Below the pieces are notes generated by a model that made no database searches, was not told where the DNA came from, and worked only from the letters and a program-made list of their open reading frames with translations. The position numbers and the translations under genes are program-made. Source: Flavobacterium xinjiangense (lineage in GTDB: Bacteria > Bacteroidota > Bacteroidia > Flavobacteriales > Flavobacteriaceae). Taken from it: a stretch of DNA of 64,000 nucleotides. The DNA is taken from assembly GCF_900142885.1 (NCBI RefSeq), contig NZ_FRCL01000010.1:62001-126000 (forward strand), written 5' to 3'. This document shows positions 1 through 9,154 of the stretch, piece after piece. How positions within the stretch are numbered: the first letter of the stretch is position 1; each line of letters begins with the position of its first letter.

Positions 1-1
1 C

Positions 2-1144
2 ATCAAGGCTAACGGGCGAAACAGTTTGTTTTCGAAAGAATATAAAGAAAATGACACTATCAAATATCCAGCATTGGCAGCCACATTAAAACGAATTGCC
101 ATAAACGGTCGTGATGAATTTTACAATGGAGAAACCGCTGAAAAGTTAGTTGCTTTTCTGTCTAAAAAAGGCGGAAATGTAACTATGGAAGATTTGAAAA
201 AATACCAAGCAAAATGGAGAACACCTATTACATTTCAATATAAAGAATTAAAGATTACCTCAATGTCTCCACCAAGCAGTGGCGGAATTTGTTTGAATCA
301 AATCATGAAAATGATTGAGCCTTATAACCTTTCACAAATGGGGCACAACAGTCAAAAAACAATTCAGGTAATTACGGAAGCGGAACGAAGAGCGTATGCT
401 GACCGGAATTATTTCTTGGGAGATCCTGATTTTGTAAAGCTTCCTTTGAAAGAATTAGTCGATCCAGCCTATTTAGAAAAAAGAATGAGTGATTTTTCAT
501 TCGATCAAGCTTCAAAATCCTCAGATATCGCTAATGGGAAAATCAAAGGATATGAGAGCAAACAAACGACTCATTATTCGATTGTCGATTCAAAAGGGAA
601 TGCTGTATCGGTAACGACTACATTAAATGACAATTATGGTTCTAAAATATATTGCGATGAATTGGGCTTCTTTTTAAATAATCAAATGGACGATTTCAGC
701 GCAAAGCCAGGGGTTCCAAATTTATATGGACTTACGGGAACGGAAGCAAACAGCATTGCTCCCCAAAAAAGAATGTTGAGCTCTATGTCGCCAACAATTG
801 TAGAGAAAGACGGTAAACTTTTTATGGTTGTGGGAACGCCGGGTGGTTCAACGATCATTACATCTGTTTTACAAACAATATTGAATGTCTATGAATTTGG
901 CATGAGCATGCAGGAAGCAGTAAACGCACCTCGTTTTCACCATCAGTGGTTACCCGATGAAATTACATTTGAACCCAATTCTTTCGATAAAGAATTATTG
1001 AACAATTTGAAGAAAAAAGGATACAACATCAATGAAAAAAATAAAGAAATCATTGGGGAAGTAGATGCTGTTTTGGTATTACCAAATGGAAAACTTGAAG
1101 GTGGCGCAGATAAAAGAGGTGATAATAAAGCGGTTGGTTTTTAA
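2..1144 (+). CDS. ggt: gamma-glutamyltransferase, 5' end outside window
   Basis: C-terminal two thirds of a gamma-glutamyltransferase, which cleaves gamma-glutamyl bonds (for example in glutathione) in the periplasm or at the cell surface. The reading frame is open to the window edge, and the first residues (IKANGRNSLFS) align with the interior of the next gene, so the start is upstream and the in-frame TTG at 26 is not a real start. The small-subunit signature TTHYSIVD is present; its first Thr (codon 566-568) is the autoprocessing and catalytic nucleophile of the family. The downstream SSM-PTIV, GTPGGS and APRFHHQWLP stretches are also intact. It lies head to tail with a close paralogue 32 bp downstream. 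Family identity is secure. Confidence 0.93.
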   Translation: MKANGRNSLFSKEYKENDTIKYPALAATLKRIAINGRDEFYNGETAEKLVAFLSKKGGNVTMEDLKKYQAKWRTPITFQYKELKITSMSPPSSGGICLNQIMKMIEPYNLSQMGHNSQKTIQVITEAERRAYADRNYFLGDPDFVKLPLKELVDPAYLEKRMSDFSFDQASKSSDIANGKIKGYESKQTTHYSIVDSKGNAVSVTTTLNDNYGSKIYCDELGFFLNNQMDDFSAKPGVPNLYGLTGTEANSIAPQKRMLSSMSPTIVEKDGKLFMVVGTPGGSTIITSVLQTILNVYEFGMSMQEAVNAPRFHHQWLPDEITFEPNSFDKELLNNLKKKGYNINEKNKEIIGEVDAVLVLPNGKLEGGADKRGDNKAVGF

Positions 1145-1176
1145 AAATTATATTCTTATAAATTCAGAATATCAGA

Positions 1177-2862
1177 TTGAAAAAAATTATTATTCTATTG
1201 AGTGTTTTTTCTATTGGTTGTAAAACCCAAAATGTTATAGTAAAGCCCACAGGACTGGTTGCTGATAAAGCAATGGTAGTTTCGGCACGTGAAGAGGCAT
1301 CAAAAATAGGTGTCGAAATCATGAAGAAAGGCGGTAATGCTTTTGATGCGATGGTTGGAACCGAATTGGCTCTTGCAGTTGCTTATCCGTTTGCAGGAAA
1401 TCTTGGCGGTGGCGGTTTTATGGTGTATCGAAAAGCAAACGGCGAAGTTGGTTCTTTAGATTACCGAGAAAAAGCACCATTAGCAGCCACAAAAAATATG
1501 TTTCTTGACGAAAAAGGAAATGTTATAAAAGGAAAAAGTACAGGGACAGCTTTGGCCATTGGCGTGCCTGGAACGATTGCCGGAGTTTTTGAAGTACACA
1601 AAAAATTAGGGTCCTTGCCTATCGAAGAAATATTAAAACCGGTAATTGCATTAGCAGAAAGAGGTGTGATAGTTACTAAAAAACAAGAACTTCGTTTTAA
1701 TGATTATAAAGTGGAAATATTGAAAAAAAATGGACCAAATTCTCTGTTTTCTACTGTTTTCAAAGAAAACGACTTTATAAAATATCCTGCGCTGGCAACT
1801 ACATTGAAAAGAATTTCCAAAAATGGACGAGATGAATTTTACAAAGGAGAAACTGCTAAAATATTAGTTAAATACCTTCAGGAAAAAGGGGCGATAATCA
1901 CTTTGGAAGATTTGGCCAAATATGAAGCTAAATGGCGCACTCCTCTTACTTTTGATTACAAAGATTTAAAGATAATCTCTATGTCTCCGCCGAGCAGTGG
2001 CGGAATTTGCCTAGCCGAAATATTCAAAATGATTGAACCTTACAATTTGGCAAAAATGGGACATAATTCATCAGAAGCCATTCAGGTTATAGTTGAAGCC
2101 GAAAGAAGAGCTTATGCTGACAGAAGTTATTTTCTGGGCGATCCTGATTTTGTAAAAATACCATTAAAGGAATTAATGTCAAATGACTATTTGAAACAGA
2201 GAATGTCAAACTTTAGTTTTGATAAAGCCACTTTATCATCAGATATAAAACAAGGAAAAGTAAATTATAATGAGAGTATGGAAACTACTCATTATTCGAT
2301 TGTGGACCCTTTTGGCAATGCGGTTTCAGCAACTACAACCCTAAATGACGGTTACGGTTCCAAATATTATTGTGACGAATTGGGCTTTTTCTTAAACAAT
2401 GAAATGGATGATTTCAGTGCGAAGCCAGGTGAACCAAATATGTTCGGTTTGGTAGGAAATGAAGCCAACAGTATTGCGCCACAAAAAAGAATGTTGAGTT
2501 CTATGACTCCAACAATTGTTGAGAAAAATGGTAAATTATTTATGGCTGTGGGTTCGCCTGGAGGTTCTACGATTATCACTTCGGTATTGCAGACGATATT
2601 AAATGTTTACGAATATAGTTTGAGCATGCAGCAAGCTGTAAATGCACCCCGTTTTCATCATCAATGGTTACCGGATTTAATCACTTTTGAACCCAATACA
2701 TTCGATACTAAAACCTTTGAAACCTTGAAATCAAAAGGATATCTTATCAATGAAAAAACGACTCCAGTAATAGGAAAAGTAGATGCTATTTTGGCTTTGC
2801 CAAATAAAACTTTAGAAGGTGGAGCCGATTTTAGAGGAGATGATAAAGCGGTTGGATTTTAA
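1177..2862 (+). CDS. ggt: gamma-glutamyltransferase, lipoprotein, second copy
   Basis: Complete 561-residue gamma-glutamyltransferase. It starts at TTG; the N-terminus is a short lipoprotein signal ending SIGC (Cys15), so the enzyme is probably membrane-anchored facing the periplasm. The large subunit covers about residues 25-369; the small subunit would begin at Thr370 of TTHYSIVD, with the second threonine cluster TTTLN and the oxyanion-loop GSPGGS following. It is strongly similar along its length to the preceding gene, indicating a tandem duplication. The residues after Cys are basic or neutral (KTQN), unlike the acidic tags on the surface lipoproteins later in the window. Its stop lies 13 bp before the next gene's ATG. 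Confidence 0.95.
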   Translation: MKKIIILLSVFSIGCKTQNVIVKPTGLVADKAMVVSAREEASKIGVEIMKKGGNAFDAMVGTELALAVAYPFAGNLGGGGFMVYRKANGEVGSLDYREKAPLAATKNMFLDEKGNVIKGKSTGTALAIGVPGTIAGVFEVHKKLGSLPIEEILKPVIALAERGVIVTKKQELRFNDYKVEILKKNGPNSLFSTVFKENDFIKYPALATTLKRISKNGRDEFYKGETAKILVKYLQEKGAIITLEDLAKYEAKWRTPLTFDYKDLKIISMSPPSSGGICLAEIFKMIEPYNLAKMGHNSSEAIQVIVEAERRAYADRSYFLGDPDFVKIPLKELMSNDYLKQRMSNFSFDKATLSSDIKQGKVNYNESMETTHYSIVDPFGNAVSATTTLNDGYGSKYYCDELGFFLNNEMDDFSAKPGEPNMFGLVGNEANSIAPQKRMLSSMTPTIVEKNGKLFMAVGSPGGSTIITSVLQTILNVYEYSLSMQQAVNAPRFHHQWLPDLITFEPNTFDTKTFETLKSKGYLINEKTTPVIGKVDAILALPNKTLEGGADFRGDDKAVGF

Positions 2863-2875
2863 GAAGGAGCAATTT

Positions 2876-3544
2876 ATGAAATTTATACCTGCCTTAGAGC
2901 ACGCTTTCGTAGCAAACCAAAATTCGGAAAATGCTTTTGCAATGGCCAAATATATGCGAAATAATTTTTCTTTCTTTGGAATAAAAACCGAGAACCGAAG
3001 ACGCATTTTCAAGGAAATTTGGAAACAAAACAAAAAAGAAGTTACTGAAAATGCAAGAGAGATTGCTCTAGAACTATATTCGAAACCACAACGGGAATTC
3101 CATTATTGCGCCATTGAAATTTTGATAAAAGAACTCAAAGGAAATTATAAGAAAGATGATATTCAAAACATTGAAAAATTAATTGTTACAAATACCTGGT
3201 GGGACAGTGTTGATACAATTGCAAAATACATATTGGGAGAATATTTATTAGAATTCCCATTGGAAACCAAAAATATAATTGCACGATTTTCTAAATCAGA
3301 AAATATGTGGCTGAATCGAAGCGCCATTTTATTTCAGTTAAATTATAAACAAAAAACAAACTTTGAACTATTGAAAGTTGAATGTAATAAACATAAAATG
3401 TCCAAAGAATTTTTCATTCAAAAAGCAATTGGATGGGCATTGAGAGAATATGCAAAGACAAATCCCGAAGCGGTGAAAATTTTTGTTGCTAACAATAATT
3501 TAATGCCTTTGAGTACAAAAGAAGCATTGAAAAACATCAAGTAA
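2876..3544 (+). CDS. AlkD-like DNA alkylation repair protein
   Basis: 222-residue HEAT-like-repeat protein of the AlkD family, DNA glycosylases that excise N3- and N7-alkylated purines. The signature TWWDSVDTIA contains the Trp and Asp positions known to be important in Bacillus AlkD; MWLNRSAI and IGWALREYAKTNP supply the conserved Arg and the second Trp region. I chose the ATG at 2876 because it follows an AAGAAGGAG-like ribosome site, gives the usual family length, and avoids the 44-bp overlap with the ggt gene that the upstream GTG at 2819 would need. It is probably co-transcribed with ggt. Confidence 0.85.
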   Translation: MKFIPALEHAFVANQNSENAFAMAKYMRNNFSFFGIKTENRRRIFKEIWKQNKKEVTENAREIALELYSKPQREFHYCAIEILIKELKGNYKKDDIQNIEKLIVTNTWWDSVDTIAKYILGEYLLEFPLETKNIIARFSKSENMWLNRSAILFQLNYKQKTNFELLKVECNKHKMSKEFFIQKAIGWALREYAKTNPEAVKIFVANNNLMPLSTKEALKNIK

Positions 3545-3585
3545 GCTAATAATAATTGTAATTTAGCACTCTTTAAAAAAATAGA

Positions 3586-5370
3586 ATGTTCAAAAAATAT
3601 CTCTCGAAACTAGAAACCATAATCGCTTTTGCACAATCTATTTTAACACCAAAGCAATTTATATTTTTATCTGCGGTTTTGGTTGGTATTTCTTCGGCAT
3701 TTGCGGTAATTGTATTAAAATCCTTTGCCCACTGGGTATTTTCGTTTGCGACTTATATTAATGGTATTTTAAAACTAAGCTTCATTAATAGTATTTTACC
3801 AATAATTGGAATACTATTAACTGTTTTTGTTGTCAAAAAAGTTCTGGGAGGTACAATTGAAAAAGGAACTTCACAAATTTTATATACTGTCGCAAAAAAA
3901 GCGAGTATCATACCAAAAAAGCAAATGTATGCTCAAATCATTACCAGCTCGCTTACCGTTGGTTTAGGTGGTTCTGCCGGTTTAGAGAGTCCAATTGTAA
4001 TTACAGGAGCAGCTTTTGGATCTAATTATGCCCAGCGATACAAATTAAGTTATAAGGACAGAACCCTACTTATTGGTTGCGGTGTTGCGGCGGGAGTCGC
4101 TGCAGCGTTTAATGCTCCAATTGCCGGTGTATTATTTGCCATTGAAGTGCTGCTGGTAGATGTGAGTATTTCAGCATTTACTCCAATTATGATTGCTGCA
4201 GCAACCGGAGCTTTAGTATCTGTAATTGTTTTAGATGAAACAATTTTATTGTCTTTCAAACAGCAACAAACATTTGATTTTCATAACATTCCTTTTTATA
4301 TCCTTCTCGGTTTATTTACAGGATTTATTTCGGTTTATTACTCCAGAAACTTTGCTAGGGTAGAACATTTTTTCGCTCGACTTAAATTATCTCCTTATAA
4401 AAAAGCCTTATTTGGCGCTTCAATATTGGCAATCATAATCTTTGTTTTTCCCACGCTTTTTGGTGAAGGTTATGAAAGTATTAAAACATTATCTGAAAGT
4501 GATCCAGGCCAGTTACTCGAAAACACGCTTTTCGGTAGTTTTAGAAATAATAGTTGGGCACTTTTGATCTTTATTGGTTTAACGATGATGTTAAAAGTTT
4601 TTGCTACAGGAATTACTTTAGGTTGTGGCGGAAATGGTGGAAACTTCGCTCCTTCCCTATTTCTGGGTTCTTATGTTGGTTTTTTCTTTTCCAAATTTCT
4701 AAATCTGACGGGATTGACGAAATTGCCTATCAGTAATTTTACAATGGTTGGAATGGCAGGAATTCTAAGCGGTTTATTTCATGCGCCATTAACAGCCATC
4801 TTCTTAATTGCAGAAATTACGGGAGGTTATAATTTAATGATTCCGCTTATGATTGTTGCTTCAATCAGTTTTGCCATTTCAAAACGTTTTGAAAAACATT
4901 CCATGGACGTCAAGAGCTTAGCGGCAAAAGGGCATGCGTTTACGAGTAACAAAGACTCCAACATTCTAACGACATTAGACACCAACTCAATCATTCAAAC
5001 AGATTATTTGACAGTTTCCCCTGATGAAAATTTAGAACGTTTAGTTGATTTAATTTCGCACTCTAATCAGGTTATTTTTGCTGTTGTCGATAAAGACCAA
5101 AAAATGGTCGGTATAGTCCATTTTAATACAATAAGAGAAATTATCTTTAATCAATATCGCGTAAAATATACCTTGGTAAAAGAAGTTATGATTCAACCCA
5201 TAGAAATCATTACGCCTAATGACAGTATGGAAACTGTCATGAATAAATTTGAAAATGCAAAAGTGGTATTTCTTCCAGTACTAAAAGACGGGAAATACTA
5301 TGGTTTTATCTCGAAATCGGTAGCCCTCGAAGCCTATAGAACCAAACTAAAATCTATGACGATTGAATAA
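3586..5370 (+). CDS. ClC-family chloride channel/antiporter with CBS domains
   Basis: 594-residue membrane protein with about ten or more hydrophobic helices (residues 1-435), followed by a cytoplasmic pair of CBS domains (about 465-590). ClC signatures are present: GGSAGLESP at 128-136 corresponds to the GREGP filter, with Glu134 in the place of the gating/proton glutamate; VAAAFNAPIAGVLFAIE and GGNGGNFAPSLFLG supply the other anion-pathway loops. The retained glutamate would fit either an H+/Cl- exchanger or a gated channel, and the sequence does not decide. The CBS pair usually binds adenine nucleotides. No operon partner is obvious; it stands 41 bp after the alkylation-repair gene. Confidence 0.92.
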   Translation: MFKKYLSKLETIIAFAQSILTPKQFIFLSAVLVGISSAFAVIVLKSFAHWVFSFATYINGILKLSFINSILPIIGILLTVFVVKKVLGGTIEKGTSQILYTVAKKASIIPKKQMYAQIITSSLTVGLGGSAGLESPIVITGAAFGSNYAQRYKLSYKDRTLLIGCGVAAGVAAAFNAPIAGVLFAIEVLLVDVSISAFTPIMIAAATGALVSVIVLDETILLSFKQQQTFDFHNIPFYILLGLFTGFISVYYSRNFARVEHFFARLKLSPYKKALFGASILAIIIFVFPTLFGEGYESIKTLSESDPGQLLENTLFGSFRNNSWALLIFIGLTMMLKVFATGITLGCGGNGGNFAPSLFLGSYVGFFFSKFLNLTGLTKLPISNFTMVGMAGILSGLFHAPLTAIFLIAEITGGYNLMIPLMIVASISFAISKRFEKHSMDVKSLAAKGHAFTSNKDSNILTTLDTNSIIQTDYLTVSPDENLERLVDLISHSNQVIFAVVDKDQKMVGIVHFNTIREIIFNQYRVKYTLVKEVMIQPIEIITPNDSMETVMNKFENAKVVFLPVLKDGKYYGFISKSVALEAYRTKLKSMTIE

Positions 5371-5406
5371 ATTTTAATTTTTCTTTTAACATAAACTTCT
5401 AAACTG

Positions 5407-5441
5407 TTGTATCGAAAGAATAAATCAAAATGGTAACTTTG
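5407..5441 (+). promoter_or_regulatory. candidate housekeeping promoter of uvrA
   Basis: A TTG at 5407-5409 and a TAACTTTG (5434-5441) resemble the Bacteroidota -33/-7 elements, 17 bp upstream of the uvrA ATG. The spacer of 24 bp is slightly long for this promoter class. Shown as a contrast with the stress promoters, which lack the TTG. Confidence 0.35.
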
Positions 5442-5457
5442 CTTTTTTGCAAAAATT

Positions 5458-8289
5458 ATGTTAGACAAAGACAATACCATTGAAGTTCAAGGCGCTCGCG
5501 TTCACAACTTAAAAAATATAGATGTTTCGATTCCTCGTGAAAAACTGGTCGTAATTACTGGTCTTTCAGGTTCCGGGAAATCCTCCTTAGCTTTTGATAC
5601 GATTTATGCCGAAGGGCAACGCCGTTATGTAGAAACTTTTTCTGCTTATGCACGTCAGTTTTTGGGTGGTTTAGAACGTCCCGATGTAGATAAAATTGAC
5701 GGACTTTCTCCAGTAATTGCTATCGAACAAAAAACTACCAGTAAAAGCCCGCGTTCAACCGTAGGAACTATCACTGAAATATACGATTTCCTGCGTTTAT
5801 TGTATGCCCGTGGCGCTGATGCGTACAGCTACAATACAGGCGAAAAAATGGTTTCCTACTCTGATGAGCAAATCAAGGATTTGATTATTCAGGATTTTAC
5901 AGGAAAACGAATCAATATTCTGGCTCCGGTTATTCGCGCTCGAAAAGGACATTATGCCGAACTTTTTCAACAAATTGCCAAACAAGGTTTCCTTAAAGTT
6001 CGTGTAAACGGCGATATATTGGATATTACTTTGGGAATGAAATTAGACCGTTACAAAACACACGATATAGAAATTGTTGTGGATAGAATGGTTATTGATG
6101 ATACGCCTGAAAATGAAAAACGTTTAACCGAAAGTATTAACACGGCGATGCATCATGGGGAGAATGTGTTGATGGTTTTGGATCAAGATTCTAATGAAGT
6201 GAGGTTTTTTAGCAGGAATTTGATGTGTCCCTCTACTGGAATTTCGTATCAGAATCCGGAACCCAATTTATTTTCTTTCAATTCACCGAAAGGCGCTTGT
6301 GACCATTGCAACGGATTAGGAACGGTAAATGAAATTAACCCGAAGAAGATTATTCCGAATCCAAAATTATCGATAAAAGCAGGTGGTTTTGCTCCTTTAG
6401 GCGAATACAAATCGTCCTGGATTTTCAAGCAATTGGAAATAATTGGAGAGAAATATGGTTTCAAATTAACGGATGCAGTTAACACCATTCCAGAGGAAGC
6501 GATGGAAATGATTTTGAATGGTGGAAAAGAAAAATTCACCATCAATTCTAAAGATTTAGGCGTTGCCAGAGAATACAAAATTGATTTTGAAGGGATTTCA
6601 CATTTCATCAAAAATCAACATGACGAAAGCGGTTCCACAAGCATAAAACGTTGGGCAAAGGAATTCATGGACGAAATAAAATGTCCGGTTTGTGAAGGTT
6701 CGCGTTTGAAAAAAGAAGCGTTATTCTTTAAAATTAATAAAAAAAATATTGCCGAATTGTGCGATATGGACATTTCGGATTTGACCGCTTGGTTTCTTGA
6801 TTTAGACAACCATTTATCTGATAAACAAAAGCGTATCGCTACTGAAGTAATCAAAGAGATTAAGGATCGATTGAACTTTTTGATGAATGTAGGTTTGGAT
6901 TATTTGGCTTTAAGCCGAAGTTCAAAATCACTTTCGGGAGGTGAGGCACAACGTATCCGATTGGCAACACAAATTGGTTCGCAGTTGGTTGGTGTTTTGT
7001 ACATTTTGGATGAGCCAAGTATCGGTTTACACCAAAGAGACAATGATAAACTGATTCATTCTCTCGAACAATTACGCGATATTGGAAATTCGGTGATTGT
7101 AGTGGAACACGATAAAGACATGATTGAACGTGCCGATTATGTGATTGATATTGGCCCTAAAGCAGGGAAATACGGAGGCGAAATTATCAGTAAAGGAACA
7201 CCAGCCGAAATCTTAAAACATCACACTATTACAGCGATGTACATGAATGGCGAAATGAAAATTGAAGTTCCAAAAAAACGTAGAGAAGGAAATGGAAAAT
7301 TCCTAAAACTGACTGGAGCAACAGGAAATAACTTAAAAAATGTTTCGATAGAATTGCCTTTGGGTAAAATGATTTGTGTTACTGGTGTTTCAGGAAGCGG
7401 AAAATCAACTTTGATTAATGAAACGCTCTACCCTATTTTGAACACGTATTATTTCAACGGTGTCAAAAAACCGCAACCGTATAAAAAAATTGAAGGCTTG
7501 GAACATATCGATAAAGTGATTGATATTGACCAAAGCCCAATTGGTAGAACACCTAGAAGTAATCCGGCAACTTATACGGAAGTCTTTACCGAAATCAGAA
7601 ACCTGTTTACAATGACTTCCGAAAGTATGATTCGGGGATACAAAGCGGGTCGTTTTAGTTTTAATGTGAAAGGAGGACGTTGCGAAACCTGCGAAGGTTC
7701 AGGCGTCCGAACAATTGAAATGAACTTTTTACCCGATGTTTATGTAGAATGTGAAACCTGTCAAGGGAAACGTTTTAACAGAGAAACATTGGAGATTCGA
7801 TACAAAGGGAAATCCATTTCGGATGTGTTGAATATGACCGTGGATGAAGCGGTTCCTTTTTTTGAAATGATTCCGAAGATTTACAGAAAAGTAAAAACCA
7901 TACAGGATGTTGGTTTGGGTTACATTACTTTGGGACAACAAAGCACCACGCTTTCCGGTGGTGAGGCGCAACGCATCAAACTGGCGGGTGAATTGTCTAA
8001 GAAAGATACCGGAAATACGTTTTATATTTTGGACGAACCTACAACAGGGTTACATTTTGAAGACATCAGAGTGTTGATGGAAGTAATTAATAAACTCGTT
8101 GACAAAGGAAATACGATTTTGATTATCGAACACAATATGGACGTAATTAAACTAGCCGATTATATTATAGACATAGGTCCTGAAGGTGGAAAAGGCGGCG
8201 GACAGCTTATCGCCAAAGGAACACCAGAAGAAATTATAAAAATTAAGAAAAGCTATACAGCTCAATTCTTGAAAAAAGAGTTGTCTTAA
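5458..8289 (+). CDS. uvrA: excinuclease ABC subunit A
   Basis: 943-residue UvrA, the damage-recognition ATPase of nucleotide excision repair. Two ABC ATPase modules are visible: Walker A at 35-42 (GLSGSGKS) and 643-651 (GVSGSGKST), and the signatures [12 protein letters not shown] and [12 protein letters not shown]. Zinc-binding cysteine pairs are CDHC and CPVC in the first half and CETC...CETC near 742-770 in the second. Length and domain order are normal. The 3' end is unusual: directly after the TAA stop begins an inverted-repeat element, and a diverged copy of the last 30 codons lies beyond it, so the current C-terminus may be a replacement of, or the parent of, the downstream copy. Confidence 0.98.
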   Translation: MLDKDNTIEVQGARVHNLKNIDVSIPREKLVVITGLSGSGKSSLAFDTIYAEGQRRYVETFSAYARQFLGGLERPDVDKIDGLSPVIAIEQKTTSKSPRSTVGTITEIYDFLRLLYARGADAYSYNTGEKMVSYSDEQIKDLIIQDFTGKRINILAPVIRARKGHYAELFQQIAKQGFLKVRVNGDILDITLGMKLDRYKTHDIEIVVDRMVIDDTPENEKRLTESINTAMHHGENVLMVLDQDSNEVRFFSRNLMCPSTGISYQNPEPNLFSFNSPKGACDHCNGLGTVNEINPKKIIPNPKLSIKAGGFAPLGEYKSSWIFKQLEIIGEKYGFKLTDAVNTIPEEAMEMILNGGKEKFTINSKDLGVAREYKIDFEGISHFIKNQHDESGSTSIKRWAKEFMDEIKCPVCEGSRLKKEALFFKINKKNIAELCDMDISDLTAWFLDLDNHLSDKQKRIATEVIKEIKDRLNFLMNVGLDYLALSRSSKSLSGGEAQRIRLATQIGSQLVGVLYILDEPSIGLHQRDNDKLIHSLEQLRDIGNSVIVVEHDKDMIERADYVIDIGPKAGKYGGEIISKGTPAEILKHHTITAMYMNGEMKIEVPKKRREGNGKFLKLTGATGNNLKNVSIELPLGKMICVTGVSGSGKSTLINETLYPILNTYYFNGVKKPQPYKKIEGLEHIDKVIDIDQSPIGRTPRSNPATYTEVFTEIRNLFTMTSESMIRGYKAGRFSFNVKGGRCETCEGSGVRTIEMNFLPDVYVECETCQGKRFNRETLEIRYKGKSISDVLNMTVDEAVPFFEMIPKIYRKVKTIQDVGLGYITLGQQSTTLSGGEAQRIKLAGELSKKDTGNTFYILDEPTTGLHFEDIRVLMEVINKLVDKGNTILIIEHNMDVIKLADYIIDIGPEGGKGGGQLIAKGTPEEIIKIKKSYTAQFLKKELS

Positions 8290-8290
8290 T

Positions 8291-8330
8291 TCCCCTCTGC
8301 TGGAGGGGTGTCCGAAGGGCGAGGTGGTTT
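8291..8330 (+). repeat. left terminal inverted repeat of the DUF559 element
   Basis: Starts TCCCCTC and ends GGTGGTTT. Its outer part is itself a small hairpin (CCCCTC, TGCT loop side, GAGGGG). The reverse complement of the right end matches it at about 33 of 40 positions by hand alignment. Confidence 0.8.
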
Positions 8331-8442
8331 AAATTTACTCCTATTTTCGCTACAATCAACATTTTTTTGTAAATTCATTTCTTAGAATCATACTGTCATA
8401 AATGACATCATTTTCAAAGGAGAGGAATAAAAAAGCAAATAG

Positions 8443-8883
8443 ATGGAAAAAAATGGCGAAATAACCGCTTATATAAACACTTAGCCAATTTATAGAAATT
8501 TTATTGAAAACTTACCGTATAACATAAAACTAAAAGCAAGATCCCGAGTATTGCGTAAAGCAGGTGTGCTATCAGAAGTCATATTTTGGTTGCAAGTTCA
8601 TAAGGGAATATTTTGGAAAATAGATTTTGACAGGCAAAGAATTATAGGCAATTATATCGTAGATTTTTATGTAAAAACTCTAGGATTAGTGATCGAAATA
8701 GACGGTTCAAGCCATCATAACAAAGAGGATTACGACCAAAAAAGAGAAGACTATCTCATTGCTCTAGGATTAAAGGTTTATAGAATCTCAGATTTAAGGG
8801 TAAAACATGATTTAAGTAATGTGATGAAGGAACTGGAGAGATATATTGTTGACGAATTTGGAAATAAAGAAACTTTTATCTGA
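8443..8883 (+). pseudogene. DUF559 endonuclease-like gene with in-frame stop
   Basis: Encodes a DUF559 (very-short-patch-repair/restriction-endonuclease-like fold) protein with the family core DFDRQRIIGNYIVDFYV, LGLVIEIDGSSHHN, YDQKREDYL and LKVYRISD. The Asp, Glu-Ile-Asp-Gly and Gln/Lys positions typical of the nuclease core appear intact. The natural start is probably the ATG at 8443, but codon 14 is TAG (8482-8484). The frame then continues PIYRNFIENLPYN, the usual family N-terminus. One C-to-T change of a CAG Gln codon would explain it. Translation from the internal TTG at 8551 would lose the N-terminal helix, so the gene is probably inactivated, though its core remains undecayed, which suggests a recent event. 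Confidence 0.65.
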
Positions 8884-8896
8884 AATTCAGACAAAA

Positions 8897-8936
8897 AAGC
8901 CACCCCGCCCTCCGGGCACCCCTCCAAATGAGGGGA
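8897..8936 (-). repeat. right terminal inverted repeat of the DUF559 element
   Basis: Reads AAGCCACCCCGCCC...GAGGGGA; its reverse complement matches the left end with scattered mismatches, including compensated positions around the CCCCTC/GAGGGG mini-hairpin. It begins about 14 bp after the DUF559 stop codon. Confidence 0.8.
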
Positions 8937-8942
8937 AAAGCA

Positions 8943-9035
8943 GACAGAATAATTTTAGCCAAAGGAACGCCTGAAGAAATTATAAAAAATAAAAAAAGCT
9001 ATACTGCGCAATTCTTGAAAAAAGAATTACTTTAG
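8943..9035 (+). pseudogene. second, diverged copy of the uvrA 3' end
   Basis: Conceptual translation from the AAAGGAACG codons reads [18 protein letters not shown], then LKKELL and a TAG stop, matching the last 27 or so residues of UvrA just upstream. In the 78 bp after GCCAAAGG I count 11 differences, most of them synonymous third-base changes. Both copies therefore diverged under coding selection before coming together. It lies about 7 bp beyond the right inverted repeat and has no start of its own. Confidence 0.85.
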
Positions 9036-9047
9036 TATTCAAGAGTA

Positions 9048-9125
9048 CTAGCCCAGATAGAAGAGGAAATCCTTATGAGCCGGGGTTCGGCTTATAAGAT
9101 TGAAACGAATAGCTGGAAGTATCTC
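9048..9125 (+). ncRNA. candidate structured RNA/repeat motif, copy 1
   Basis: Begins CTAGCCCAGATAGAAG, then a hairpin in which AATCCTTATGAGCCG pairs with CGGCTTATAAGATT (one G-U), and ends GAATAGCTGGA. A second copy at 62.46 kb keeps the conserved flanks while having an entirely different but also perfectly paired hairpin; such covariation points to RNA structure. From memory it recalls repeated intergenic motifs of Flavobacteriia, possibly the Rfam Flavo-1 motif, but I cannot verify that. It lies 30 bp before the LOG-family gene. Confidence 0.5.
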
Positions 9126-9154
9126 CAAAAAAATAAGATTATAAAATATAGAAG

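Larger units (their letters stand above)
8291..8936 (+). mobile_element. inverted-repeat element carrying a DUF559 endonuclease gene
   Basis: A 646-bp unit bounded by 40-bp imperfect inverted repeats, much more GC-rich than their surroundings. It is inserted one base after the uvrA stop codon and contains one gene, a Vsr/DUF559-type endonuclease homologue. On its far side lies a second copy of the uvrA 3' end. The inverted ends, the endonuclease cargo and the duplicated gene end together suggest a selfish or homing-like element. No transposase is visible, so movement by conventional transposition is not supported. Confidence 0.7.

Noticed and set aside
26-28. TTG at 26 as the start of the first ggt gene.
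   Set aside because: The frame is open to the edge and upstream residues align to the interior of the paralogue.
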